From Chloroflexota bacterium (GTDB lineage Bacteria > Chloroflexota > Anaerolineae > UBA4142), in assembly GCA_016215025.1 (NCBI GenBank), contig JACRMI010000068.1:1-34935 (forward strand): DNA of 34,935 bases, given 5' to 3'. The notes under the pieces were generated by a model that was given only the letters and a program-made list of their open reading frames with translations, made no database searches and had not been told where the DNA came from. Shown here one piece after another: positions 6,737-14,133 of the stretch (its first letter is position 1; the number at the start of each line of letters is the position of its first letter). The position numbers were made by a program, and so were the translations under genes.

Positions 6737-8290
6737 TCAATCCTTTTCTCGCATTGGTCGGAGAATCAACCCAGTTCTCAAAAAACTCCACACCAGCGAA
6801 AAACTGCCGCAGACCAGCGCGATCAAAGAATAGTCTGGCATAAAGAGCATCAGAAATCCGCGCAGTTTGCTTAGCATTGGAATCAGGGTCAGAGCAATCG
6901 AGAGATTGGGAATCAGTGGAAGTAAAATATGTCGTCCCCACATGCGTCCGCGACTTGGACGACTCCCAGGTTCTAATCGCCAACGTCGCAGTTGCCGCAA
7001 CGTGGCGATGACGCCGATGATCTGAAGAATCGGAATGAGAATCAAGCCGCGCATCGCCAAGGGGAGTGCATCAAATTGATGGGGTGTGGGAGTTTGTCCG
7101 GCGAGTAGTTGCGCCGCGCTTATCCCCACTTCGTCATAGGTCATCTTCATCATCGCGTGGTTGGCGTTGAAAAGAATGACGATGCCTTTCTTTTGTTCCG
7201 GCACCAACGCCATAAAGGCGCCAAAGTCGGGAACATCGCCACTGTGCCAAACAATCCTTGACTTGGCAGTTTCCTGAATCATCCACCCCATACCATAGTG
7301 TCCAAGCACCATACCCATCTCATTGATCTCTGCCGCTGGGCGGTGCATCTCATTGATGCCGGCGGGCGAGAGGATTTGTGCGTCCTTGTATCGCCCGTCG
7401 TTCAGATTGGCAATCAAGTAATGCGCCACGTCCTCGGCACTGGCGATAAGTTGACCCGATGGCAATGAACCGAGCGGAATCGACAAATTGGGCACCGGAA
7501 TGGGAATGCCAAACCAATAACAATGGCCCACCGCCAAGTTGTCTCGCTGCGCTTTGCCCTTCGATGAATAACTATGTTTCATCTCCAACGGATCAAAGAT
7601 ATGAGGCTGCACATAGTCCGTGTACGATTCACCGCTGACGGTTTCGATGATCAGCCCGAGCAGATTGTAATTTACGTTGCTGTACTCGAAAGATGAGCCG
7701 ACGGGGCGCGTGAGTTTGAGTGTGGACAGTGCACGCGCCTGACGCTCCGTTGCGTTAGGACGACTGTCGAAATTACCCAGATTTTCCATCCCGAGCAAAC
7801 CCGGCATACTGCTCGTTTGGTTCAGCAGATGACGCACTGTGACACTTGCGCCGGAGCGCAGCGCAGGTGCAAGTGCAGATGTTTCGGAAGAAGCTTGTGG
7901 GTCTGTGACTCGGAACCAGGGCAGGTAGCGTTGGATTGGCGCATTCAGTTCGATCTTCCCGACTTGTACAAGTTGCATTATCGCAAGTGCCGTGAACGAT
8001 TTGGTGAGTGATCCGATAAAGAAAGGTGTTTGTGGAGTCGGAGCCTCACCACCTGGTCGCGCTTTGCCAAAGCCGCGCAGGTGCACAATCTTGTCACCTT
8101 CGACAATCGCGAGCGATACGCCAGGGATGTGGAGACGATGCATCTGTTTTTCGATGTAAGCGTCTATCGCATCATACGAATCCGCGTTGGAAATCGATTG
8201 TAACGAAGCGGTCATAGCGACTAGCTTGTGGGCTACGGCTAGGACAGCGCTGATAACCAACGATCCGAGAAGGAGTTTCTGCACGCGCAT
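6737..8290 (-). CDS. Beta-lactamase-like serine hydrolase (class C/PBP4* family) with C-terminal membrane helices
   Basis: The 517-residue product starts with an N-terminal signal/anchor (LLLGSLVISAVLAVA). The PF00144 domain spans about residues 38-385: the S-x-x-K nucleophile in GSLTKSF (Ser94, Lys97), the Tyr-x-Asn element in FEYSNVNYN, and HSGD as the third motif. Residues ~400-515 hold three predicted transmembrane helices (around RGLILIPILQIIGVIATL, HILLPLIPNLSIALTLIPML and YSLIALVCGSFSLVWSF). The enzyme is thus tethered with the catalytic domain outside. Members include esterases, D-amino acid peptidases and transacylases, so the substrate is open. The ribosome site AAAGGACA precedes the ATG. 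It lies 12 nt downstream of the ICMT gene and 5 nt upstream of the acyltransferase. Confidence 0.85.
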   Translation of the reverse strand: MRVQKLLLGSLVISAVLAVAHKLVAMTASLQSISNADSYDAIDAYIEKQMHRLHIPGVSLAIVEGDKIVHLRGFGKARPGGEAPTPQTPFFIGSLTKSFTALAIMQLVQVGKIELNAPIQRYLPWFRVTDPQASSETSALAPALRSGASVTVRHLLNQTSSMPGLLGMENLGNFDSRPNATERQARALSTLKLTRPVGSSFEYSNVNYNLLGLIIETVSGESYTDYVQPHIFDPLEMKHSYSSKGKAQRDNLAVGHCYWFGIPIPVPNLSIPLGSLPSGQLIASAEDVAHYLIANLNDGRYKDAQILSPAGINEMHRPAAEINEMGMVLGHYGMGWMIQETAKSRIVWHSGDVPDFGAFMALVPEQKKGIVILFNANHAMMKMTYDEVGISAAQLLAGQTPTPHQFDALPLAMRGLILIPILQIIGVIATLRQLRRWRLEPGSRPSRGRMWGRHILLPLIPNLSIALTLIPMLSKLRGFLMLFMPDYSLIALVCGSFSLVWSFLRTGLILRPMREKD

Positions 8291-8302
8291 CGGTTGTCCT
8301 TT

Positions 8303-8758
8303 CTATAACCAAGCGATCTTGACTTTTTTGCAATAATCATCCCAGGCAACGCCAAAAATTTTCGACAGCGCCTTTTCTTCTTCCGGTGCAAATATTCTCG
8401 CCACTACATAGAGAACAACTCCAACCAAGGTTCCCAACCAGGTGTCCAGCAACAGACCAATCGATGGAAGCACCAGCAAACCCACACCGGTGTACAGTGG
8501 ATGCTTGACTAGAGCGTAGGGTCCGCTTGTGATCAGTTCTTGCTTGGGTACCTTGGTCAGAATCAAAACCACTGACCACAACCAGATGGTGATTCCAACA
8601 ATGAGCATGATGATGGCGATCATTTGCAAAACAATAGATGGACCGCCAACGTTAAATAGTGATGGATACAGAATGTTCAGAGCCAAACCTACGATCAAGA
8701 TCGGTAACGTAAGCAACATAATTCTGTCGCCGCTACCAACGAGTGTTTTGAGATTCAT
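8303..8758 (-). CDS. Isoprenylcysteine carboxyl methyltransferase (ICMT/PEMT)-family membrane protein
   Basis: The 151-residue integral membrane protein has three to four transmembrane helices (about 13-32, 41-66, 96-122). The SAM-binding C-terminal signature of PEMT/ICMT proteins is present: ELITSGPYALVKHPLYTG, then APEEEKALSKIFGVAWDDYCKKV, with the His, Glu-Glu and Tyr that bind SAM. Bacterial members methylate small lipophilic or thiol/carboxyl acceptors, mostly uncharacterised. The ATG is preceded by GGAGGAAAG. It lies 35 nt after the polytopic membrane gene and 12 nt before the serine hydrolase gene, well inside the leftward operon. Confidence 0.85.
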   Translation of the reverse strand: MNLKTLVGSGDRIMLLTLPILIVGLALNILYPSLFNVGGPSIVLQMIAIIMLIVGITIWLWSVVLILTKVPKQELITSGPYALVKHPLYTGVGLLVLPSIGLLLDTWLGTLVGVVLYVVARIFAPEEEKALSKIFGVAWDDYCKKVKIAWL

Positions 8759-8793
8759 GTTCTTTCCTCCAAATATCTAAGATGCGACGCATG

Positions 8794-9939
8794 TCAAGCA
8801 GCGCCACGACCACACACCTTGCACGGGCCGCGCCGCCGGTAATAGTAGCCCAACGTCGCCGCCGCAAGCGCTACACCCCAAACTGGGAACAGCAAGGTGG
8901 GACCAACCTGGAAGATTATTGCCCCGATGAGTTCTATACCCTCTGCCCCACCAGCCGCTAACGCTGTGATCATCTGGTCAAAGCCGGACCATATCGCGAT
9001 GCCACCCACGATCAGTAACACCGATACGAGCGAGGCTGGGACGACTGCCAGCGCGATGGGAACCCGGCGTCCAGCCAAGCCGATCATCCAGCGTGGGAAT
9101 ACCTCACCCCAGCGTTGCGCCAACCCGAGCATGAGTACCGCTCCCACCAAGCCGAACGTCGCCAGGGAGAGTCCCGCGATCCACGTTCCGCTCTCTTGAC
9201 CACGGCGCAGGTACTCCTCGCTCATTCCCAACGGAATCCCCAGCGCCCAGGCGTAACGGGTGAGGGCGTAGAAGATTGGCACCACCATTGCCACATACAC
9301 CGCGATCCGGCCCCAGCGCGCGGCTTGGTCTGGGCTATTCCACAATTCTGAATCATCCCGACGTCCGCAATACAGGCAGGCATCACTGCTCCGGCGGGCG
9401 TAGCTAACGGTAGTTGTCAGCCAGAGAAATCCACCGATAAGACATAGCAATTGATGGATCGTTGCCCATTGAGACCAAGCCGCCAGGTAGGCCTGACCCT
9501 TCTCGGCAGTGAAGAGTCCGAGAACGGCAGCGGGGACATAAGCGACCTTGACCAGCAGATCGAGGGAGGTCGTGAACAGTAGGAGGATCCCGGCGAGCAG
9601 TGCTCCGGCAGTTATGAGGAGAGACCGGAGCGCCCTGCTTCGCACTCCACGCAGCATCGCCGCTCCCACCGCCGCCGCAGGAATCCCTGTCATCATCACG
9701 ACGATCCATGCCACGCTTGGTCCGAACCGTCCAAGCAGCGGCACCATAATGTTGGACACGGTTTCGGGGGTGTAAGGGAACCCGCGCCCGCTCACCGCCC
9801 AGTAGACCCCCAGCGCGGCATAAACCAGCGACCAAGCAACCGCCGCGTACGGCACCCAATTCTGCCAATCGCGACCCCTTTCACCACGAGCGGGCACGAC
9901 ACTGGACATCTCGTTAGAATCAGCAACTACAGTTTTCAT
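8794..9939 (-). CDS. Polytopic membrane protein with two CxxC motifs, unknown function
   Basis: The 381-residue product carries about eight predicted transmembrane helices between residues ~28 and 365. A soluble loop near the middle contains ACLYCGRRDD, and the C-terminus ends in RRRGPCKVCGRGAA. The two CxxC pairs sit on the same predicted side and could bind one zinc together or form disulfides. The N-terminal 25 residues are hydrophilic. Related unnamed membrane proteins are found in Actinobacteria and Chloroflexota, but no function is known to me. The start ATG follows a weak AGAGAAA ribosome site, and upstream ATGs are absent. It sits between the 59-aa protein and the ICMT gene. Confidence 0.65.
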   Translation of the reverse strand: MKTVVADSNEMSSVVPARGERGRDWQNWVPYAAVAWSLVYAALGVYWAVSGRGFPYTPETVSNIMVPLLGRFGPSVAWIVVMMTGIPAAAVGAAMLRGVRSRALRSLLITAGALLAGILLLFTTSLDLLVKVAYVPAAVLGLFTAEKGQAYLAAWSQWATIHQLLCLIGGFLWLTTTVSYARRSSDACLYCGRRDDSELWNSPDQAARWGRIAVYVAMVVPIFYALTRYAWALGIPLGMSEEYLRRGQESGTWIAGLSLATFGLVGAVLMLGLAQRWGEVFPRWMIGLAGRRVPIALAVVPASLVSVLLIVGGIAIWSGFDQMITALAAGGAEGIELIGAIIFQVGPTLLFPVWGVALAAATLGYYYRRRGPCKVCGRGAA

Positions 9940-9985
9940 ATTTTTCTCTTTGTCGCATACAAGCGGTCTTTCGAGCAGCGACCAT

Positions 9986-10165
9986 TTATGCTTTTGATTG
10001 TTTAGCTAGGTGTGCCTGGTAAGCCTTCCAGCCGGGGCACCAACCGGTGTGCCAGCGCCACAGCCGCGCCATAAAAGATTTGGGGTTGGCTTCAGCCTTT
10101 TTCCTAGTGGCGCAGGTTTCGCAAGCAAATTTCTTTTCTGAGGTGACCGTACTTTGGGTTTTCAT
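9986..10165 (-). CDS. 59-aa Cys/Trp-rich small protein, putative zinc binding
   Basis: A short minus-strand frame begins at ATG 10165, preceded by a good GAAAGGAG ribosome site, and stops at TAA 9986-9988. The product contains KFACETCATRKKAEANPKSF, then ARLWRWHTGWCPGWKAYQ. Three Cys and one His (C15, C18, H39, C43) could form a single zinc site, and the Trp-rich core is unlike random sequence. I have the impression of similar small Cys-x-x-Cys plus RLWRWH-type proteins in other bacteria and archaea, but cannot name a family. It is basic, without a signal peptide, and lies between two membrane-protein genes of the operon. Confidence 0.72.
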   Translation of the reverse strand: MKTQSTVTSEKKFACETCATRKKAEANPKSFMARLWRWHTGWCPGWKAYQAHLAKQSKA

Positions 10166-10200
10166 GGTTGACTCCTTTCATTGATTGAATTTTTCGATCA

Positions 10201-10962
10201 TCACAGCTTTTCGGCAATTGAACCGATGCGCTTGAACAGCACTGCAACGAGCGCAGTCGCGAACGAGAAAATGATACACCACGACACAAGACTCACTAAC
10301 AAGTAGATCGCCGGAGAATCGATGACGACGCCGAATATCGAAACGACGACCGATGCGCCATTCGCGATAAAGAGCCAGCGAATCCAACGTTCCAATCTCC
10401 CACCATAGAAAATTGGCGCAACAAAAAGCATCGCCAAGTTCATAAAGATATAGCACGATGCCAGCGCCCAAAAGATCGAGTGAGGGTTGCCTATCACGAA
10501 CATTGCAAGACCGTCGGTCTCTTTGTTCACAATGCTGAGCCGCACAACCGTCAATTGCACGATGTAATTGATGCTCGCCATCACCGCATAGATGAGCGCG
10601 AAGGCAATTCCTAGGTGACTCCAGATTTTCTTGTCGGACGAGGCATAGTAATGGAGGCTGATCATCAATACGACAAACGTCGGCGCCAGCAACAACGATG
10701 GAATCAGCGACAGCATTTGAATCGGCTGAAACGACGCAACAAATGCTTCGATGCCGCGCCACCCGGGCGATGTGCTGGTTGCGGTCGCCGACATGTAAAT
10801 CATGGTGATGATCAATGCGATGCCATACCCGACGCTGCAGAGCGTTGCAAGCGCCGCCGACCAGAATCCAACCTGGCTTACCGACCTGGGCACAGATCGA
10901 ATAGTGTCAATCGATGCTTGACCGCCAGCGATTTTTAATCGTGCCTCAAACGTAGTGCTCAT
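10201..10962 (-). CDS. Polytopic membrane protein of unknown function (253 aa)
   Basis: The ATG at 10962 was preferred over one four codons upstream because GGAGGT lies 5 nt before it. The protein has about six transmembrane helices: around residues 30-55, 78-103, 115-138, 152-174, 187-205 and 215-240. No catalytic motif is obvious. The pattern is DUF4386-like in helix number and length, but I cannot confirm that family. It is followed 35 nt later by the 59-aa gene. Confidence 0.65.
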   Translation of the reverse strand: MSTTFEARLKIAGGQASIDTIRSVPRSVSQVGFWSAALATLCSVGYGIALIITMIYMSATATSTSPGWRGIEAFVASFQPIQMLSLIPSLLLAPTFVVLMISLHYYASSDKKIWSHLGIAFALIYAVMASINYIVQLTVVRLSIVNKETDGLAMFVIGNPHSIFWALASCYIFMNLAMLFVAPIFYGGRLERWIRWLFIANGASVVVSIFGVVIDSPAIYLLVSLVSWCIIFSFATALVAVLFKRIGSIAEKL

Positions 10963-11025
10963 GGGTACCTCCATTTGAGAATGAGTTCGCAGTGCGCGAT
11001 AAATCGCGCGCTACAAACCGATTGC

Positions 11026-11886
11026 TCATCCGTGTGAATTAGCGGTTACTTTTGCGTTACTCATAAAATCTCTGACTGCCTGGATGGTTTCAACGGGTCG
11101 TTCCATGTGCGGATTATGACCGGCACGCTCGATCAGCACCAGTTTCGCGTTTGGTATTCGATCTGCAAGAATTGCTTGATGTTCCGGCGGGAACAAAAAG
11201 TCGTAGCGCCCGGCTATCACCAGTGTTGGCACTTGAATCTCTCCGAGCCGGTCCATCACCGTCCAGTCCTTGAGCAACTGGCCGTGACCAAAAATCGTGA
11301 CTTCGGGGCGATACTTCATGCGAGGTCCTGAAACCATCTCGCGAGCTAGCCCCAGCAAATCGAAACGGTAGAAGTATGCAGGCATGAACTTGATAAAGAG
11401 AGAAAGGAACTCGCCGGGTACCCACTGACCGTTGAAGAAACGACGATCCGCTTGCACGGTGCTGGCGCTATAGCCGCGTTTTGCCAGGATCTCCGGACCA
11501 TTGTGATTCACCCACCATTGATCGCCGCCGGCATTCATCAAGATCAAGTGCGAGAGACTTGTCGGATAACGGAGCGCATACTCCAGGGCGACGTTCCCAC
11601 CAAAGGAATGCCCAAGAACTGCCCACTTGTCAAAACCTAGCTTCTGACGTAGCGCATCGGCATCCGCAGTCAGATTTTCCCAGGTCATCGATGAGACATC
11701 TGCGCTATCTGAATGCCCATTGCAACGGTGGTCATAAAAGATCAAGGTAAATTGATCCGCCAGTGCTTTGAAGGACAGCAAGGTCGTGTAATCCTGTCCA
11801 GGTCCGCCATGCATAAGAACTAGCGGATAGCCCTGTCCCATGACTTGCACAAAGAGTGACACGTCTCTAATCGACATGGTGGTCAT
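11026..11886 (-). CDS. Alpha/beta-hydrolase (proline iminopeptidase-like)
   Basis: The 286-residue protein has the classic alpha/beta-hydrolase triad elements: oxyanion motif LMHGGPGQDY (~25-33), nucleophile elbow GHSFGGN (Ser94), the acid in VIAGRYDFLFPPE (~Asp229) and the His in ERAGHNPHMERP (~258). HGGPG is typical of the prolyl iminopeptidase branch (S33), which also includes esterases and lactonases. No signal peptide is seen, so the enzyme is cytoplasmic. Its ATG overlaps the TGA of the CPBP gene as ATGA with GGAGGA just upstream, so the two are translationally coupled. Confidence 0.85.
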   Translation of the reverse strand: MTTMSIRDVSLFVQVMGQGYPLVLMHGGPGQDYTTLLSFKALADQFTLIFYDHRCNGHSDSADVSSMTWENLTADADALRQKLGFDKWAVLGHSFGGNVALEYALRYPTSLSHLILMNAGGDQWWVNHNGPEILAKRGYSASTVQADRRFFNGQWVPGEFLSLFIKFMPAYFYRFDLLGLAREMVSGPRMKYRPEVTIFGHGQLLKDWTVMDRLGEIQVPTLVIAGRYDFLFPPEHQAILADRIPNAKLVLIERAGHNPHMERPVETIQAVRDFMSNAKVTANSHG

Positions 11887-12770
11887 GGTTGTCCTCCTAC
11901 AAAATGGGGCGCTGAAGGATGCCTAACGTTCGCGCTCAGTTGCCCGCGATTGGCAACAGCAATCATTCCAATAACAATCCACATTGCGATAGTGAATGCG
12001 AGATAATAAATCACGAGGGGTACGCCAGTTATGGTTAAAGGCGTCAACATCGTCCAGAACGTGACGAGACTGGCGTGCATAAGGATCGCCACAAGCAAAC
12101 TTGCTGTTCGGTCGTAGAACCACACCATCAACACTCGATAAGTCGGCATCCAAGTCAAGAGGACAACGGGAAAGTAGATCGCCGGCGGAAGCGATTCAAC
12201 GGAACTGCCGGCGACCCAATAGACCACCAGAAATTGTCGCACGCCCCAAACGAGCCCTACGATGAGTCCAGTAGTCAATACGCCGTAACGCAATCGCAAT
12301 GTTGGCACGGCGAACCCTGTCCAGCCAGGTTCTTCCAAAACGCTGACCACAAGCCCCACGATGATACTGAATTGCAAAAGGAATGCCTTGTCGTCGGTGG
12401 CAATTATCCGAGGGAGAAAAGCGGGTGAGATTAACGAGAGCGCAAAGAGTACCACCATCAATAACAACGGAGTGGTAAAGAGTGCAACTGCATACCAACG
12501 GACGTTCACTCTCCATTTGAATAACCGAGAAACAAAATCGCGCAAGCCCACTCTGCCATTGACGAGGATGGTCATTAGGATGCCGGCGATGCATGGTCCC
12601 GCAATAAAAAGGGAATACATGAGCGGCATCAGCAATTCGATTTCGCCCTCTTTCGCTGGCATTACATTAGGACCAAGTACATAGAGAATGCCGCCCCACG
12701 AGATCACGAACGTCAGGGCAAAGTAAATCAACACTGAGTGCCTGTTGATAAAAGTATTGATCGTTGCCAT
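11883..12770 (-). CDS. CPBP (CAAX/Abi)-family intramembrane protease-like protein with altered active site
   Basis: The ATG at 12770 has AAAGGAAG 5-6 nt upstream; an extension of 29 codons further up has no ribosome site. The 295-residue protein has about eight transmembrane helices. The first CPBP motif is present as VLEEPGWTGFAVP (Glu146-Glu147). The usual Arg of EExxxR is Thr151, a change I recall in a common bacterial subfamily. The second motif, normally WGxWH, reads WGVRQ, with Gln179 in place of the metal- or catalysis-linked His. The third motif His is kept in AILMHAS. Loss of the second His suggests reduced or lost protease activity. The gene is the first of the leftward operon, preceded by a possible promoter at 12976-13004. 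Confidence 0.8.
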   Translation of the reverse strand: MATINTFINRHSVLIYFALTFVISWGGILYVLGPNVMPAKEGEIELLMPLMYSLFIAGPCIAGILMTILVNGRVGLRDFVSRLFKWRVNVRWYAVALFTTPLLLMVVLFALSLISPAFLPRIIATDDKAFLLQFSIIVGLVVSVLEEPGWTGFAVPTLRLRYGVLTTGLIVGLVWGVRQFLVVYWVAGSSVESLPPAIYFPVVLLTWMPTYRVLMVWFYDRTASLLVAILMHASLVTFWTMLTPLTITGVPLVIYYLAFTIAMWIVIGMIAVANRGQLSANVRHPSAPHFVGGQP

Positions 12771-12868
12771 TTTGTCTTCCTTTCTGACCAGAGATTCCTT
12801 CAATCGCAGAATAACAGACTCCGTCTCCGCCGTCATCGTCCAAATCGTGAATTTCATCTACAACAAAA

Positions 12869-12891
12869 CGACCACTCTCAGCGAGTGGTCG
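12869..12891 (-). terminator. Hairpin with TTTT tail, terminator or leader attenuator
   Basis: CGACCACTC and GAGTGGTCG form a perfect 9-bp stem with a 5-nt loop. On the minus strand it is followed directly by TTTTGTTG. It lies downstream of a candidate promoter (12976-13004) and 100 nt upstream of the CPBP start, so it could attenuate the operon or serve as a second terminator for the upstream gene. Confidence 0.55.
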
Positions 12892-12975
12892 CGTACTAGT
12901 TTTTCATACCATAATTCCACAACTACATATCAATTTGAGGCGACAGGCTCGGTTGCGCATCGCCCCTTCGGCTGT

Positions 12976-13004
12976 ATTATGTTGCGAACAAGTTTATCCG
13001 ATAA
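12976..13004 (-). promoter_or_regulatory. Candidate sigma-70 promoter for the CPBP operon
   Basis: Minus-strand TTATCG (12999-13004) and CATAAT (12976-12981) are separated by 17 nt. The -10 matches five of six consensus bases and the -35 is weak. It lies just after the terminator of the secreted-protein gene, which makes sense for a new transcription unit. Confidence 0.35.
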
Positions 13005-13008
13005 CCCA

Positions 13009-13044
13009 ACAGGGTAGCTAGTGCAGTTTGACTAACTACCCTGT
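13009..13044 (-). terminator. 14-bp hairpin terminating the secreted-protein gene
   Basis: ACAGGGTAGCTAGT (13009-13022) pairs with ACTAACTACCCTGT (13031-13044) around an 8-nt loop, with a single mismatch that is a G-U pair on the minus strand. It starts about 30 nt after the stop codon at 13076. The T-tract is poor. Confidence 0.55.
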
Positions 13045-13075
13045 CGGTAACTCCAATTCACTCAACGGTCAAGCC

Positions 13076-13978
13076 TTATTCAGTTGTCAAAAGCGCGGGC
13101 ATCACGTACGCAGAATCGTTGATCACCCGCACATAATAGGTGCCGTCCGCACCAAATGCACCACTCCAAACCAAGTCATCCGCTTTGCACCAGCCGGTAG
13201 AACAGACCACCATCTGCGGCATCCCGATACCAGTCGGGTCATTATCCCACCATTTGTTCAAGGCTTCTGGTGCGTACACCTCAAAGCGCAAGCCACTCTT
13301 GTTGCCGTACAACAACCGGATGGTCTTGACATCGTCCGCCGAATAGCTAAAGCGGTACCAAATTGCTGACTGGGCAGGAATGATTTGCTGCTTTCCGTCC
13401 AACACCGCTGCTTTATTGGGATCATCCGTATTCACACCTGCTGCTACCGCGCTAACCCCCGTCACTGCGATCGGACCACCCAAGCTCACACCTTTGCCAT
13501 CAATCGTTAGCAAGAAAGTGGTTCCATAATCAGTGTGGTTCACGAGGCGCACATAGTATGTTCCACTGGCACCCAGTGCACCAGTCCAAACCAAGTTGTC
13601 ACCAGTACACCATCCAGTACTGCAAACCACCATTTCCGGACCACCGCGACCAATGACCGGGGAAAGTCCCTTGTCACTATAGGCATTCATGTCCATTGGC
13701 TCGTAGACTTCGAAATCGATATCGCTTTTATAGCCATAGAGGATTTTGAGCATGGTCATCTGCGGTTTGCCTGAACTGCTCAACGTGTAGTCAAAGCGAT
13801 ACCACACATCAGAGTTTGCTGCGATGGGATGCGCTTGGTTGTCGATGTAGGTCGCGCCAAATGGACTCGCATTTTTGGCGACTACCAGGGGGCTGTCCGC
13901 TGCAACCGTCAGCGCACCCAAGCTCAAAAGAATAACCAACGTGACCCACACAAAGATTGTCAAACGAAGGGTTTTCAT
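13076..13978 (-). CDS. Secreted protein with two tandem ~130-aa beta domains
   Basis: The ATG at 13978 follows AAAGGAGG. Residues 1-27 form a signal peptide ending in LTVAA. The mature part is a duplication: domain 1 (~30-165) and domain 2 (~180-298) share WYRF(D/S)Y, K(I/T)(L/I)RLLYG-type strands, (D/L)FEVY(E/A)P, the unusual MVVCSTGWC motif, DNLVW(T/S)GA(L/F)GA and GTYYVR. The Cys pair inside each CSTGWC is likely a disulfide. The strand pattern resembles PPC-type (pre-peptidase C-terminal) beta sandwiches, but no family is certain. It follows the exporter adaptor gene by 144 nt on the same strand and may be cotranscribed, possibly as an exported or envelope-bound product. Confidence 0.75.
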   Translation of the reverse strand: MKTLRLTIFVWVTLVILLSLGALTVAADSPLVVAKNASPFGATYIDNQAHPIAANSDVWYRFDYTLSSSGKPQMTMLKILYGYKSDIDFEVYEPMDMNAYSDKGLSPVIGRGGPEMVVCSTGWCTGDNLVWTGALGASGTYYVRLVNHTDYGTTFLLTIDGKGVSLGGPIAVTGVSAVAAGVNTDDPNKAAVLDGKQQIIPAQSAIWYRFSYSADDVKTIRLLYGNKSGLRFEVYAPEALNKWWDNDPTGIGMPQMVVCSTGWCKADDLVWSGAFGADGTYYVRVINDSAYVMPALLTTE

Positions 13979-14098
13979 GGATCCTCCTTTGCCCTTCAAG
14001 GCCGAATTGCACATCTTCGTCGTCGTCAGCTTCAACTTGACCAATCCCTATTCCTCCTTTCTCGCATCTCGCCGATAAATTTTTTCAATGCCTAGAAA

Positions 14099-14133
14099 GC
14101 AAGCCAGCTCGATTCGAAACCACTATGGCTTGC
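14099..14133 (-). terminator. Weak hairpin spanning the adaptor gene stop codon
   Basis: GCAAGCCA (14099-14106) and TGGCTTGC (14126-14133) form an 8-bp stem that includes the TAG region of the adaptor gene. On the minus strand it is followed by TTTCTAGG. It may partly separate the exporter operon from the secreted-protein gene. Confidence 0.3.

Larger units (their letters stand above)
12771..13075. other. Intergenic region between exporter-linked gene and CPBP operon
   Basis: These 305 nt hold no gene. They contain, from right to left on the minus strand, a terminator for the secreted-protein gene, a candidate promoter and a second hairpin before the CPBP start; each is listed separately. 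Confidence 0.6.

Noticed and set aside
8303..12770. A bacterial CAAX-processing pathway
   Set aside because: No protein with a C-terminal CAAX box and no prenyltransferase is seen in the window, and both families have other roles in bacteria. Reported only as a co-occurrence.
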